NCBI GenBank assembly: GCA_039654915.1 | Contig: CM077597.1 | Span: 90,646,001 to 90,710,000 of the forward strand | Direction: 5' to 3' | From: Aquilaria yunnanensis | Lineage: Eukaryota > Streptophyta > Magnoliopsida > Malvales > Thymelaeaceae | DNA length: 64,000 nt | Part shown: positions 53,933 to 64,000 of the stretch, in pieces | Layout: the number at the start of each line of letters is the position of its first letter | How positions within the stretch are numbered: the stretch's first letter is position 1 | Made by a program: the position numbers and the translations under genes | Notes under the pieces: model-generated | Told to the model about the DNA's origin: nothing | The model's database searches: none | Seen by the model: only the letters and a program-made list of their open reading frames with translations

Positions 53933-53937
53933 GATTC

Positions 53938-54348
53938 CCTCTATAGAACATGACTCTGCTGGCTATGTTGGAATCTTGGGTTATTGTAGACAAAGGTTGG
54001 CATGATGGATACTTGAACCCATTAGCAAGCGTTGGCGTTTTAAGATTAATGAAAGTTAATACTAACTAAATTCCCCGATTAGGACCTCATTTATGTGTGA
54101 ATCCTAATTGAGTGATAAGATAGGCTAAAATTAATCATAACCGATATACTAAAAGTGGATCCCCTAACCTTAGCTATTTTATTTGAATTTGAATTTTTAA
54201 TCAACACCTGTTCACACATTTCACGAAAACCTTCCTTCACTTTTGTAATTTGTATTTCTTAATTCACTTCCCTATGGTTCGACACTCGGACTCCCAAAAT
54301 TTTATTACTTACGATAACCTACACTTGGGTTACAACTGCTAGAGTGCA
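53938..54348 (+). repeat. LTR of element C, copy 2, last part
   Basis: Aligns with 49071-49481 ('tgttggaatcttgggttatt', 'ggttcgacactcggactccc'). The end is near 54335-54348. Confidence 0.75.
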
Positions 54349-55295
54349 GTAATATCCTATGTGAGCTAAATGTTGTCTTAAACTTTTCATTGTTCTCTTT
54401 TCATTCTATGAAAATTAGAAACATTTTAATTTTTTCCCACTAGGTACAATTCATTAACCTAACAAAAATAGTTACACAATAAGTGTATAGATTGTGCACA
54501 ATAACTATTTCCTATATGGGAAAAGTTGATAATGAAAATTTTCCTTAAATTATAGAAAAAAAACTATTTGTCAGTTCAAATTCCTTAGAGATCAATTATT
54601 AGATAGTTTAAAATAATGTAAAAATTGATATTATATAAGCAAATTTACTTTGAACTAATATATTTCATCCAATTAGGGACTAATAAAAAATAGTTTAAAA
54701 AATTTAGAACCAAAAGGCAGTACTTAATAGATTAAGAATGATATAGAAGTAAAAATTAAAGACTATTGACTATCTACAAAACTTTACATATTTTTTATGT
54801 TACCAATTTTTTTAAACTTGGATAAACTATAATACTATATATTTTATTCCAAATAAAACTAAGGGTATGTTTTCAATAAGTTGCATTTTTTATGCCTATT
54901 GTGTTTTTTTTATAAACTTATTAAAAATGATATTTTGAAATATATTATTAAATAAATTTGCACTAATTACATGTACTTTATTTATGTTTGGAAAATTTTT
55001 ATCAATTTCATTACCTTTTAACTTCAATGAAACATTTTTATTAACACTTAAAAGTACATTCATGGACAAATCTTTTATTTGTCTATTTAATTACCGCCTA
55101 CATTCAAGATGAAACAAAAAAGGAAATTAAATGTAAGGTGCCCCATAAGAATTACCTCAAATATATTGCTCAATTAATTATTTACTCTTTAACTTAGATA
55201 AAATATACTATTAAAATATGCTATCAAATTACTAAAAAAATTAATCTCTTTCAATATCTATGACTTATATGATCTAAATTTTATCCTAAACTTTT

Positions 55296-56701
55296 GGGGT
55301 AGAATCTACCGATGATACTTTAGCTTTAATTGTTGTCCTAAATAAGTACCCTTCCTTTACTTTTGTACCACCGAGGTACCTGAGCTCTTAAGCGCGTCTC
55401 ATGGGGATACTTTCTATTGATTTTACTGTTAAGTTGGATGAAAATTAATGATGTGACATTAAATAATATTAAAGTAAAATTTTAAATACAATTTTGGTAC
55501 TTAAACTTTTCAGGTCGATAATTCGAAGCCCTAAATTTCTAAACTTACTTCCTTGCAAATGTCAGTCTCAAATTTGATTAACTTTGTACCCAAACGCTGC
55601 TTCGTTGTCGTCCGTTGTCGTCCGTCGCTTGATTACCATACGGCCGTCGCCTGTCGCCTAATTTTCATCACCTGTCACCTAATTCGAGTGGATCATCGTC
55701 CGATTCTCGTCGCCCATGGTCCGATTCACTTGGATCGTAGCTCGATTTCGGTCGCGAAGGGTTGTCTCCTTCCTTCTCCTCTTGTCTTTTTCTCCATCTC
55801 TATGAATGGAGCTCAGCCACTGGCTCGATTCCGGCATTACGCCGTCCTGCTGCAGCGGCCGTCGCCAGAGCGGCTACGATCGGATCGATCGTCGCGTCGA
55901 TCATAGCTGCTACGCTGTGGTGGTGCGGCCAACGAAGCTCCGATGGTGGAGAATAATCTGGAGCAAATTTTTTGGGAAGAAGATGATGATCTTCGCTTGC
56001 TCCTCCAGTCTTCGGATGGATGTTGCTTACGATCCTTATGCCTACGCCCAGAATTTCAACGACGGGTTCAAGTCCACCGATCCCGACGACGTCTCCCGCT
56101 CTTTCTCGGCCAGGTTCGTTGTACGTTCCAGAGTCTGCCATAAAATGCGGGAATGAAGAATTGTTCTATAGTTTCGTTGTCGATCATGGTTTATCTAATT
56201 GCTCAAGTGTTTATTTTGTACCCATTTGAAATCCGATTCGAGTTCATTTCAACTCTTTACTCTGTGTGTGTGTGTTTTTTTTTTTGGGCAGCGAAGGGCA
56301 GGGACGAAATCTGGTGCACGAGGACGGCGATGGAGGGAGATTCAGGCTGGGTTCGGGCGACAGTGGCGGAGACATGGAGCGCCGGAGTTGGGCGGAGGCT
56401 AGGAAAAGGAGAGGGAGAAGGAGAAAAAATAGATTTAGGGTAGGAAAAGTTTTGAAATTTAGGGCTTAGAATTATCAACTTGAAAAGTTCAAGTACCAAA
56501 ATTGTAATTAAAATTTTATTTTAATATTATTTAATGTCACATCATCAATTTCCGTCCAACTTAACGGTAAAATCAACGGAAAGTATCTCTGGAGGACGCG
56601 CTTAAGTGCTCACGTACCTGTACCTCTGTGGGACAAAAGTAAAGGAAAGGTACCCATTTGGGACAACAATTAAAGCTAAGGTACCCCGGTGAATTTTACC
56701 C
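55296..56701. mobile_element. Pack-MULE-like element with ~245-bp inverted repeats, 9-bp TSD TAAACTTTT
   Basis: The left TIR (55296-55539) and right TIR (56454-56701) are inverted copies starting GGGTARAAT, with shared 'tagctttaattgttgtcc' and 'aataatattaaa' blocks. The flanks are TAAACTTTT at 55287-55295 and 56702-56710, the 9-bp length of Mutator-like elements. The inside is GC-richer, holds a piece of a host-like coding exon, and has no transposase, so it is non-autonomous. Confidence 0.87.
56016..56117 (+). pseudogene. Captured exon fragment in the Pack-MULE
   Basis: Reads MDVAYDPYAYAQNFNDGFKS then DDVSRSFSARF, followed by AGGTTCGT, a possible splice donor. The acidic/aromatic start and 'RSFSARF' recall a small uncharacterised plant protein family with 'NLSRSFSARFA' ends; that match is from memory. 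Surrounding codons in this frame are less convincing. Confidence 0.5.
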
Positions 56702-58188
56702 TAAACTTTTATCTGTTATCTTTTCATTCTAAAATAAATAAAAACATTTTAGCTTGTTCTAGTAGGTTCGTTTTGTTAACTAAACTAAAAGTTGTTACAT
56801 AATAAGTGCATATATTGTACACAATAACTGTTTCATATATTGAAAAAAATTGATAATGGAAGTGTTTATTTAATTGTAAAAAAATTATTTCTCAGTTAAA
56901 ATTTATAAAAGAGAAATTATTAGACATTTTAAAACAATTTCAAAATTTTTGTATTACATAGATACAGTTGCTCTGAATTAATAGATTTCATCTAATTAAG
57001 GACTCATGAAATATTTTAAAATGTTTAGAACCAAAAGAATATTAATATGTTAAGAATGAAAATGAAGCATAATTAAAGGTTAAGCGATTTGTTTAACTTG
57101 GAAAAAAAATATAGTACTATATATTTTTGTTTCAAATAAAAATTCAACTTTTTTATATTTTTGTTTCAAATAAAAATGCAAAATTTGAAATATATTGTTA
57201 ATTATTATTTATTTAATCATTAAAAAATATTAATATATTTTTAATATTTTTTTGGGAAAATAACCACTTTGAAAATTAAAATGATTTATTGCAATAAATA
57301 TAAAGGTAAATTTTGTGGATCTTTATTCTTTAATCTGCTAGGGACCCTATTTGGCATTTACATTATCGATTAGACTTAGAATTTGGAAAAATCAATTAGC
57401 ATTGGAATTTGGAAAAAAAATCTATCTAAATATAGTTTTTAATTTTTTACTTTAACAGTTTAATTTTCACTTTTAATAAATTACCTAAAGCTCTAATGTT
57501 AATTATAAAACTTAATTGTTTCCAAGAGGACATGATAGCTAATATATTCAAGAAAAAACAAAAAAAAATAAGATATGTGGTGCCTCATGAAACCCAAATA
57601 TAATCTTCATTTTGTTTGCTTTTTTTTAACCTAGATAAAATATACTATTAAAACATGTGACTAACACTTGAAAAATTGATAATGAAATTTTTTTAATTTT
57701 AAAAAAATATTTTTCAGTTCAAATTCCTTAGAGAGCAATTATTAAATAGTTTAAAATAATTTAAAAAATTAATGTTACATAAATATAGTTACTTTGAATC
57801 AATCGATTTCATCTGATTAGGGACTAATATAGAATATTTTAAAAAATTTAGAACAAAAAGAGAATACTTTATAACTTAAGAATGACAAAGAAGCATAAAT
57901 TAAAGGCTATGGACTATTTACAAAATTTATCCTATCTTTTATGCTACCAATTTTTTTTTAAAACTCAAAGAAACTTTAATACTCTATATTTTATTTCAAA
58001 TAAAAAATAAGGGTATATTTACATTAGGTTTTATTTTTTATGCCTATTATGTTTTTTTTAATAAATTTATTAGAAAAATCTATTTTAAAATATATTATTA
58101 CTAATTACATGTACTTTATTCACATTCGAAGAACGCATCAATGACTAACGTGTGTATATATATAATGGTTGTCAAAACTTCAAAAATA

Positions 58189-58260
58189 CTCTCTCTATCT
58201 CATATTCTTTGCACCAGTTTTCTTTTTGAGTCATTCCAAATTCTTTGCACCATTTCCTTA
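58189..58260. repeat. Possible left end of a mariner/Stowaway-type element
   Basis: 'CTCTCTCTATCTCATATTCT' after a TA, followed by a second 'attctttgcacca' 35 bases on, like the subterminal repeats of plant Stowaway/mariner ends (CTCCCTCCGTCCCA...). The inverse counterpart is at 63160-63204. Confidence 0.5.
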
Positions 58261-58857
58261 TTTAGTAAGTTTTTTACACCTAAAATACTGCAATATCCTT
58301 CTTTTAAGTTTATTGCAAAAAAGCCAAAAGTAAAGTTTCTCTCTCATCTAAAGAAAAGAACTAGATAAGCGGACTCTCTCTCTTTCTTCATTTGTAGCAA
58401 AGAATCAGAACTCAACTCCGTCAATTTGCTTCAATGATGACGATTTCTAGCCATAAGTGGGCTTTGATTTTGTAGATCGAGATAATTCTGGATATGGGTC
58501 GGCTTGTGGAGTTGGTGACAACGAAGCTGCCATTATGACTTCTGGCACATTGCAGAAATTAAGAAAAAATCATAATTGGACCAAGGGAGTCATATGCAGA
58601 AAATTGGGTCGATAAGCAAGCGACCTTTGTTGGATAACTAGTAGAAGATCGGGTTGATGGCCTTTTCCGAGGATCTCAAGGTGAGTAAGGAGAGATTGGA
58701 GCACAATCAAAGGGCTTTAGGCCTAAAGTCTTGATCAGTGATCATTAACGGCGGGATCAACTGGTTAACACAACGGATCAATGGATCAATGGGACGACAT
58801 GACAATCAACAGATCAATGACTGGAACGACTAAGGCGAGGGTGACAGATCACAAAGG
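58261..58857. other. Unassigned segment
   Basis: Mixed-composition sequence without a convincing frame or repeat. It could belong to the mariner-like element or to the missing 5' part of the following LTR. Confidence 0.3.
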
Positions 58858-60640
58858 TAAATATCTTTGACCCTTGTTGGTTAGTTCTAATTTCATACCT
58901 TTGGTATCCAAATTGGTTGATTTCAAGCTTGGAACTCAGAGAAACTCCATAGAGCTTAAGTGTGCTTCTTGCTTGTTGTTTAATTCTTACTTTAAGAAGG
59001 ACTTGAGGTAAGAGATTTAAATTAATTTAGCTCAACTAATGCATAGAAATATAGTATTACATGTGGGATAAAGTAGAAACAAGACCTATGTGAATTGGCT
59101 TTGGGGATTGAAAGATTAAGCAATGCAAGATAGCATACTATCGCTTAATCCTAGAAGTGCATCGTCTCTTCGAGGTGACGCTTACTGGTGACGAATTTAA
59201 GATGTTCCGTAGCCTCGGTTGATCCTAGAACTTATTCCTAAGTTGAGAATTATGCATTATTTAGGTAATATCTAAGTTATGTGGTTAAATTAAGGTAAGG
59301 AATTATGGTTATGGAAGGTTAAAGTGCTCAAGTTGTTAAGGGAGCACTAAGCGGATTAAGGTGGGTTTTAGACTCTTTATTGGCTCAAGTAGTAGTTTTA
59401 GACCTTCGAGCTATGAAAAGGAAACTTAAGAGGATCCTAACCAAACCTCGTGATTTAGTAAGTAAGCCACTAAGGAGCCCTAAGCTAAGCTCGCAGAGCT
59501 TGGCAAGTTGAACCATATAAGGCAGTTACTCTGCACAATAAGTTAAGGGAAGAGAAGGGTATGGAAGGAGTAAATGATGACTTACTTTAAGTAACTCGTC
59601 AAAGGCGGGTAAAGGTTGAGTAAGTGACAACTTACTCTAAGGCGCCCGTAATATTACTTCATGAGGTTGGTTAAGTGCTAGCATAAGATACGAGGGCCAA
59701 TATCCAAGTACCCGGCCATATGAACTCACGACATGTAAAGCACCTATGGGTGTAAAGTCCTAAGTGCATTTACATATGTATGTTTCATCCATCCATCCAT
59801 CCATGCACTCATTGTTTGCATTGTTGTTGTTCTTATTCTTGTTCTACTTGTGTTGTTGATTGATTGTCTGTTTTGTATGTTATATATATATATATATTGT
59901 GTTTTGCATGCTTGCATATATCTTTCCCCCTTTCAGGAACCGAATCCCTTATTGAGTACTTTAGAGTACTCACCCTTTAAGTGTTGTATAGGTATTAAGC
60001 GGGATAGTCAGACTTAACAGTTGGCAAGAAACAGCTGTTAAGGCTAAGTTTTATTAGTTTAAAGTTACTCCCTAAGCAGGAAACCATACATTTTTAAACC
60101 ACTTATAGCATAAGCTAATACTTACCAAAGTATTTGCCTTACAATTTGAGGCTAATTAAATGAGTACAAAAAAGGTATGGCTCATTACTTAAAGGGAGCT
60201 TGCTTGGGTGAATAGATAAGGATGGATCTTAGTAGATATATATTGCTTCTCCTATATGTATGGCATTTTTATACAAATAGATTGCCTTTACTAATGTCTA
60301 TTAGTGTGTATAACATTAGGGTTACATTTGGGAGAATACAAGTTTGAGATGTATGTATATGGTTGTTGCGCAACTAAAGTTTTACGTCTTGACTTGTTTT
60401 GAATTGAGTTTTCGTTAATTACCGTGGCACTATTTTTGATGTTTTAATTTATTTGTTATTGCATAGCTAGGACAATTCATGCGTATTTCCTATGGAGGGT
60501 AGGTTAAGTAACTAGTTACAAGTAATGATTTAAGATACTTTACGAGTAATAACTAGCCAATTGAAACCCAAGTGGAATCATAGTTTCCAAAAAGCCTACC
60601 AGTGTTAGCAAATCAAAGGTCTGGGTCCTGTTCCACCACA
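58858..60640 (+). repeat. Diverged Tekay-type LTR, 5'-truncated
   Basis: Collinear with 2838-4766: 'cttggaactca', 'gacgttccatagcctcggtt' versus 'gatgttccgtagcctcggtt', 'gactctttattggc', 'gatacgagggccaatatc', and the end 'tcctgttccaccaca' matching 'ccccgttccgtcaca'. The first ~600 bp of the LTR are not recognisable. Much older than the copy at the left edge. Confidence 0.78.
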
Positions 60641-60947
60641 GTGAGGATGATAACTCCTCATTTTGTCCATTTGATTGGAGACTAGTAAGGGATTGGAAAG
60701 GCTGATATTGTTTATTTTTTATGAAGGTTTTAAGTATTAATATTAAAGGGCTAGGAAAGGGGATTAAGAGAAGGGTGGTTTGTAAATTGGTAAGATATCA
60801 AAATGCATGATTTGTGATGTTATAGGAAATAAAGATATATACTCACTCTTACATGAAATGATCATAGCATGATTATACCTCAGGAAAATTGGGATTTTGC
60901 ACAAAAGGGGGCTATTGGATTATTTGTGGGATTGCTGTGTTATTCAG
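60641..60947. other. Unassigned segment between LTRs
   Basis: No frame or repeat seen. It appears to continue at 62844 once solo LTR F is removed. The joined sequence may belong to the internal region following the Tekay-like LTR or to the putative mariner element. Confidence 0.35.
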
Positions 60948-62843
60948 TGTAGTAACGTATTTTTTGGAGTCACCACCAATCGATTTCACCTAGGTCGATT
61001 GGATACCTTAAAAATGGTCTGCGAGAGTTCAAAGGGTTTGGGAGTGCGGTTACACTAAACAACTTTGTTATAGGGCCCAAAAATTGACACCTTAGTTTGA
61101 TTTAAGTTTTTCTTTGCTTGCTTTTAATTAATTTGATTAACATCTAAACCATGGATTCTAATCGAACCACCCGGATATGAACTTTTAAACTTTATTACTT
61201 GATTTTATTTATTTTTATGAAATTTTGATATTCTCAAACCATAGATGTTATCGGACCACCCGGATGTGGAATTTAAAAATAAAATAAAAAAAAAATAAAG
61301 AAAACTTAATGTGTTGTTATTTATTTTTCTTTATTTTCTTAAATATTTTAATTGATCATCAATCCACACCATAAATCCTATGAAATCACCCGGACATGGA
61401 TGTTTTATTTTAACAAAAGATGTGAGAGGATCAGTATTCCATTAACAATAAATAATAAAATAAAAAATGCAATAATAACAGAGAATAAACGGTAGGAGGC
61501 TTGACCTTCCATATAACAAAAAAAAAATGCAAGAATAACAGAAAAATAAAAGATGGGAGGCTTAGCTATCCGCATAACAGAAATAATAAAAATGAAAATA
61601 AATGCAAGAATAACAAAAAAAAGGTATGAGGCTTGGCCATCCTATGACAGAAATAATAAAAATAAAATAAAATGCAAGAGTAATAGAAAATAAAAAAAGG
61701 TGGAAGGTTTGGCCATCCGCATAACAGAAAGAAAAATAGGAGGTTTAACCTTCCATTTAACAACAATAGAACAAATTAATAAAAAAAATGTTATCAGTGA
61801 TGAATCCGCAAAAACTAAGAAAGTTAATGACTCAAACAAACAAAATAAAATGAACAAAGAACTAAATGAGGGTTATACCCCAATGAGATACGGACGGGTC
61901 TAGGGTCGGCGATGGTGCTGGGGACTCCCAATAGTGCGGACAGCGAGAGGCAGCTAAGTCTAGTGACGGATGGAGAAGAAAAGCGAGGGCGGTTGCGATG
62001 GGAAGAGTTCACGGACGGCGTGGAGAGTAGTAGGAACAGCGGCGGCGGAGCTAGGAAGCTAAAACATCGGTGGCTAAGGAGGAGGAATGACTAGCGGCAG
62101 CAGGAGCGGCAGCCGGTGAGGTGACACGTCGGGTAGCAGAGAATGAGTAACTAGGGAAAGAGGTGGTATGGGGAAAGTTTCAAGGTTTTTAGGTAAGGTA
62201 ACAAGAAGCTAAGGGTTTAAGACTGTGGGTTTTTCTTTTTTCAACTAGGAGCTAGGATTTGCCATTTTCATCCTTTTTATTCTCTCAATTGTTGATCTCG
62301 TATTTATAATAGGTGCCTTAGGCGTGATTAACGAGCTCTCAATGTAAAAAAACACAACAAATATTGAATTTGGAGTGATTTGGTCAAAATTCTAATCTAG
62401 GTCAAAAGGAATTGATTCATGCCCATATTTCATGCGAATTCTCAATTTCACCCATTATTTCTCTAATCTGTCAATCAAGCCCAAAACTTTGCAAAAATAA
62501 CCAGATTTCCCTAAAACTTTGAGATTTTGGCGAGACTTGTCCCAAACTTTTCAATCTTGACAGATTTACCTCAAACTTCCCAATTTTGCTAGAAAAATCC
62601 TCAATTTTTTTCTCCTAAAACCTCATTTTTTAATTTTTTTAATTAACCTTACGAAACTCTTAAGGCTTTAAATTAGTGTATAAACTAAATTAATTCCTAT
62701 TTCTACCCTAGATGAACATTTTAAACTCCTAAAATTAATAGCACAATGAAAAAGACCAAATTGCTCCCCTACAAAACAAAAAATGCTCCTAAACTAATTC
62801 TTGCTAACCAAAGTTAGTACCCGGACAAAATTAGGTGTCAACA
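60948..62843 (-). mobile_element. Solo LTR F of a Tat-like element, near-TSD TTCAG/TTCGG
   Basis: On the minus strand TGTTGACACCTAATTTTGTC...CGTTACTACA, 1896 bp. The flanks are TTCAG (60943-60947) and TTCGG (62844-62848), one mismatch, in keeping with an older insertion. It contains five ~65-bp degenerate repeats ('ggaggcttggccatcc ... ataacag', 61490-61760), three GATCC-type motifs and a GC-rich stretch near 61900-62130. Confidence 0.85.
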
Positions 62844-63159
62844 TTCGGATAAGAAACTCTTTTAAGAAGTTGGGTAAGATAGAAGGAATAATTTTCATTA
62901 CTACAGTAGGGAAATATGAAGGGCATGTAGAAACATTTGTTATGGTAAATGAATGTAGCCTTCAAGCGTCAAACCAAAAAGTGGCTCTCTGGCAACATAT
63001 AATTTAGCTTAAAAGTTTTTCATTTATATTTCTTGATTTATATTTAGAAAAAAAAAATCAAAAAATATATATTTAGAAACTATAAGTCTTGATTTATCAT
63101 TTATATATGAATTTTTTTCATTTATATGCTAAAATGTTGAAAATAAAAAATTATAGATT
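62844..63159. other. Unassigned segment right of solo LTR F
   Basis: A short frame here (to 63007: NECSLQASNQKVALWQ) matches nothing I know. AT-rich beyond 63010. Confidence 0.3.
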
Positions 63160-63204
63160 AATTGTTGAAATGTGAATGGTGTAAAGAATTTGGGACAACG
63201 AGAG
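63160..63204. repeat. Possible right end of a mariner/Stowaway-type element
   Basis: 'ggtgtaaagaatttgggaca' then 'acgagag' and TA. Its reverse complement lines up with 58189-58217 at about two thirds of positions. Confidence 0.45.
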
Positions 63205-63427
63205 TAGATGTTACTTTTTTCAAAATCAGTATAATTAGAGAAAGAAACAAGAAATAAGGTGATGAATGGTAAAAATAGGGAAAAAATGAAATCACACTAA
63301 TAAATAAACACATACAAGAAACATCCTCAAAGAAGAAAACAATAACCATCAAGTTAGAAGGAACAAAACCTTGAAAGTATTTGATCTGGTTTATTCTTTC
63401 TATGTGTTCGTGTTAGTTGTTTTACTG

Positions 63428-63429
<2 letters not shown>

Positions 63430-63466
<37 letters not shown>
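63430..63466. repeat. (TA)n microsatellite
   Basis: About 18 uninterrupted TA units. Confidence 0.97.
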
Positions 63467-63469
<3 letters not shown>

Positions 63470-63475
63470 AAAAGT

Positions 63476-64000
63476 GTTTGTTCTTTTACAATTACCATTA
63501 TGTTCTTTTAGAATGTACTTTTCTTGGTGAAACATACTTGTTCTTTTCTAGTTTCTTGTTTGTTCTTTTGTACTCATGTATTTGTTCTTTTAGAAAGTCA
63601 TCTTTGTTCTCTTTGGTACAAGTTCTTATTGTTTTATGTTATCTTGTTTGTTCTTTTAGAAGACTACCTTTGTTCTTTTAGCAAGCTCTGTGTTTTTTTT
63701 AGTGAAAGTACTTATTGTTTTCTGGTTTATTGTTTGTTCTTTTATAGGTATATGTTTGTTCTTTTAGAAAGATCTTTTTGTTCTTTTATATACAAGTACT
63801 TGTTCTTTCATCTTATAGTGTTTGTTCTTTTATTAGGCTGTCTGTCCTTTAAGAGATATTAGTTGTCTGTTTTTTTATAGCCATGTGTTTGTTCTTCTAT
63901 AAGGCCCTTTTTGTTCTTTTTCTTTCTAGTTCTTGTTGTTTTGTAGTGCCTATTTGTTCTTATATAGGTGCTTGTTTGTTCTTTTGAAAGGCTTTTGTTG
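63476..64000 (+). repeat. 22-23-bp degenerate tandem array with TTTGTTCTTTTA core
   Basis: The core TGTTCTTTT recurs about every 22-23 bases (for example 63479, 63502, 63560, 63583, 63649, 63671, 63734, 63757, 63779) and runs off the right edge. About 23 units are visible. Long Phe/Leu/Cys-rich frames across it are a result of the repeat. Confidence 0.88.

Larger units (their letters stand above)
54349..58188. repeat. AT-rich block present about three times in tandem
   Basis: Copy 1 is about 54371-55286; copy 2 starts there and resumes after the Pack-MULE (56702-57650); copy 3 is a partial one, about 57670-58140. Shared phrases: 'ttccttagagatcaattatt', 'tttcatccaattagggacta', 'aaatatactattaaaa', 'actaattacatgtacttta'. 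Identity looks low (old). No coding frame of note. Confidence 0.7.

Noticed and set aside
62801..63007. 68-codon frame starting near an LTR end
   Set aside because: Its first part is the end of solo LTR F; the remainder has no recognised similarity.
63478..63862. Phe/Leu/Cys-rich frames at the right edge
   Set aside because: Result of the 22-23-bp TTTGTTCTTTTA array.

Overview
This is a plant nuclear DNA window, most likely from a eudicot with a repeat-rich genome. It consists almost entirely of nested transposable elements, mainly Ty3/gypsy LTR retrotransposons of the Tekay, Tat/Ogre-like, Athila and CRM-like groups, plus small TRIM elements, a Pack-MULE and a possible mariner/Stowaway relic. 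I found no intact ordinary host gene. Assignments come from reading protein motifs, LTR ends (TG...CA), primer-binding sites, polypurine tracts and target-site duplications (TSDs) by eye.

Layout, left to right. 1-4766: 3' half of a Tekay-type element (RNase H, integrase, chromodomain, 2.55-kb 3' LTR). 4767-18251: element A, a minus-strand Tat/Ogre-like element entered at its 5' LTR and cut off on the left by the Tekay insertion; it has a decayed gag-protease region, no reverse transcriptase, three small zinc-finger-like genes and a LOG gene. 18252-20533 and 28435-32014: pieces of an Athila-type element (C). It is split by element D (20534-28434, CRM-like, minus strand, TSD GTGCG), whose own LTR holds a TRIM (TSD ATAAA). 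32015-48413: element B, a complete 16.4-kb relative of A with nearly identical 2560-bp LTRs and TSD ATGAC, inserted into the LTR of C. 48414-54348: the rest of that LTR and a second LTR copy, which carries a solo Tat LTR (E, TSD GGTAT) and a TRIM multimer (TSD GATTC). 54349-58188: AT-rich triplicated block containing a Pack-MULE with a 9-bp TSD. 58189-63204: possible mariner/Stowaway ends enclosing a Tekay-like LTR fragment and another solo Tat LTR (F). 63205-64000: TA microsatellite and a 22-23-bp repeat array.

The most interesting content is the cargo of elements A and B. Neither encodes reverse transcriptase, RNase H or integrase, so they look non-autonomous. In place of pol they carry a conserved four-gene cassette in the same order: three paralogues of a 182-residue basic protein with a C-x2-C-x4-C-x3-C finger that resembles carlavirus nucleic-acid-binding proteins, then an intronless homologue of LONELY GUY (LOG), the cytokinin-activating phosphoribohydrolase. 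In element B all four frames are open, three of the four have a matching TATA-containing upstream segment, and the cassette is followed by about 31 copies of a 73-bp hairpin-forming repeat. A seventh, broken copy of the 182-residue gene lies in the Athila-type element. Function and expression are inference.
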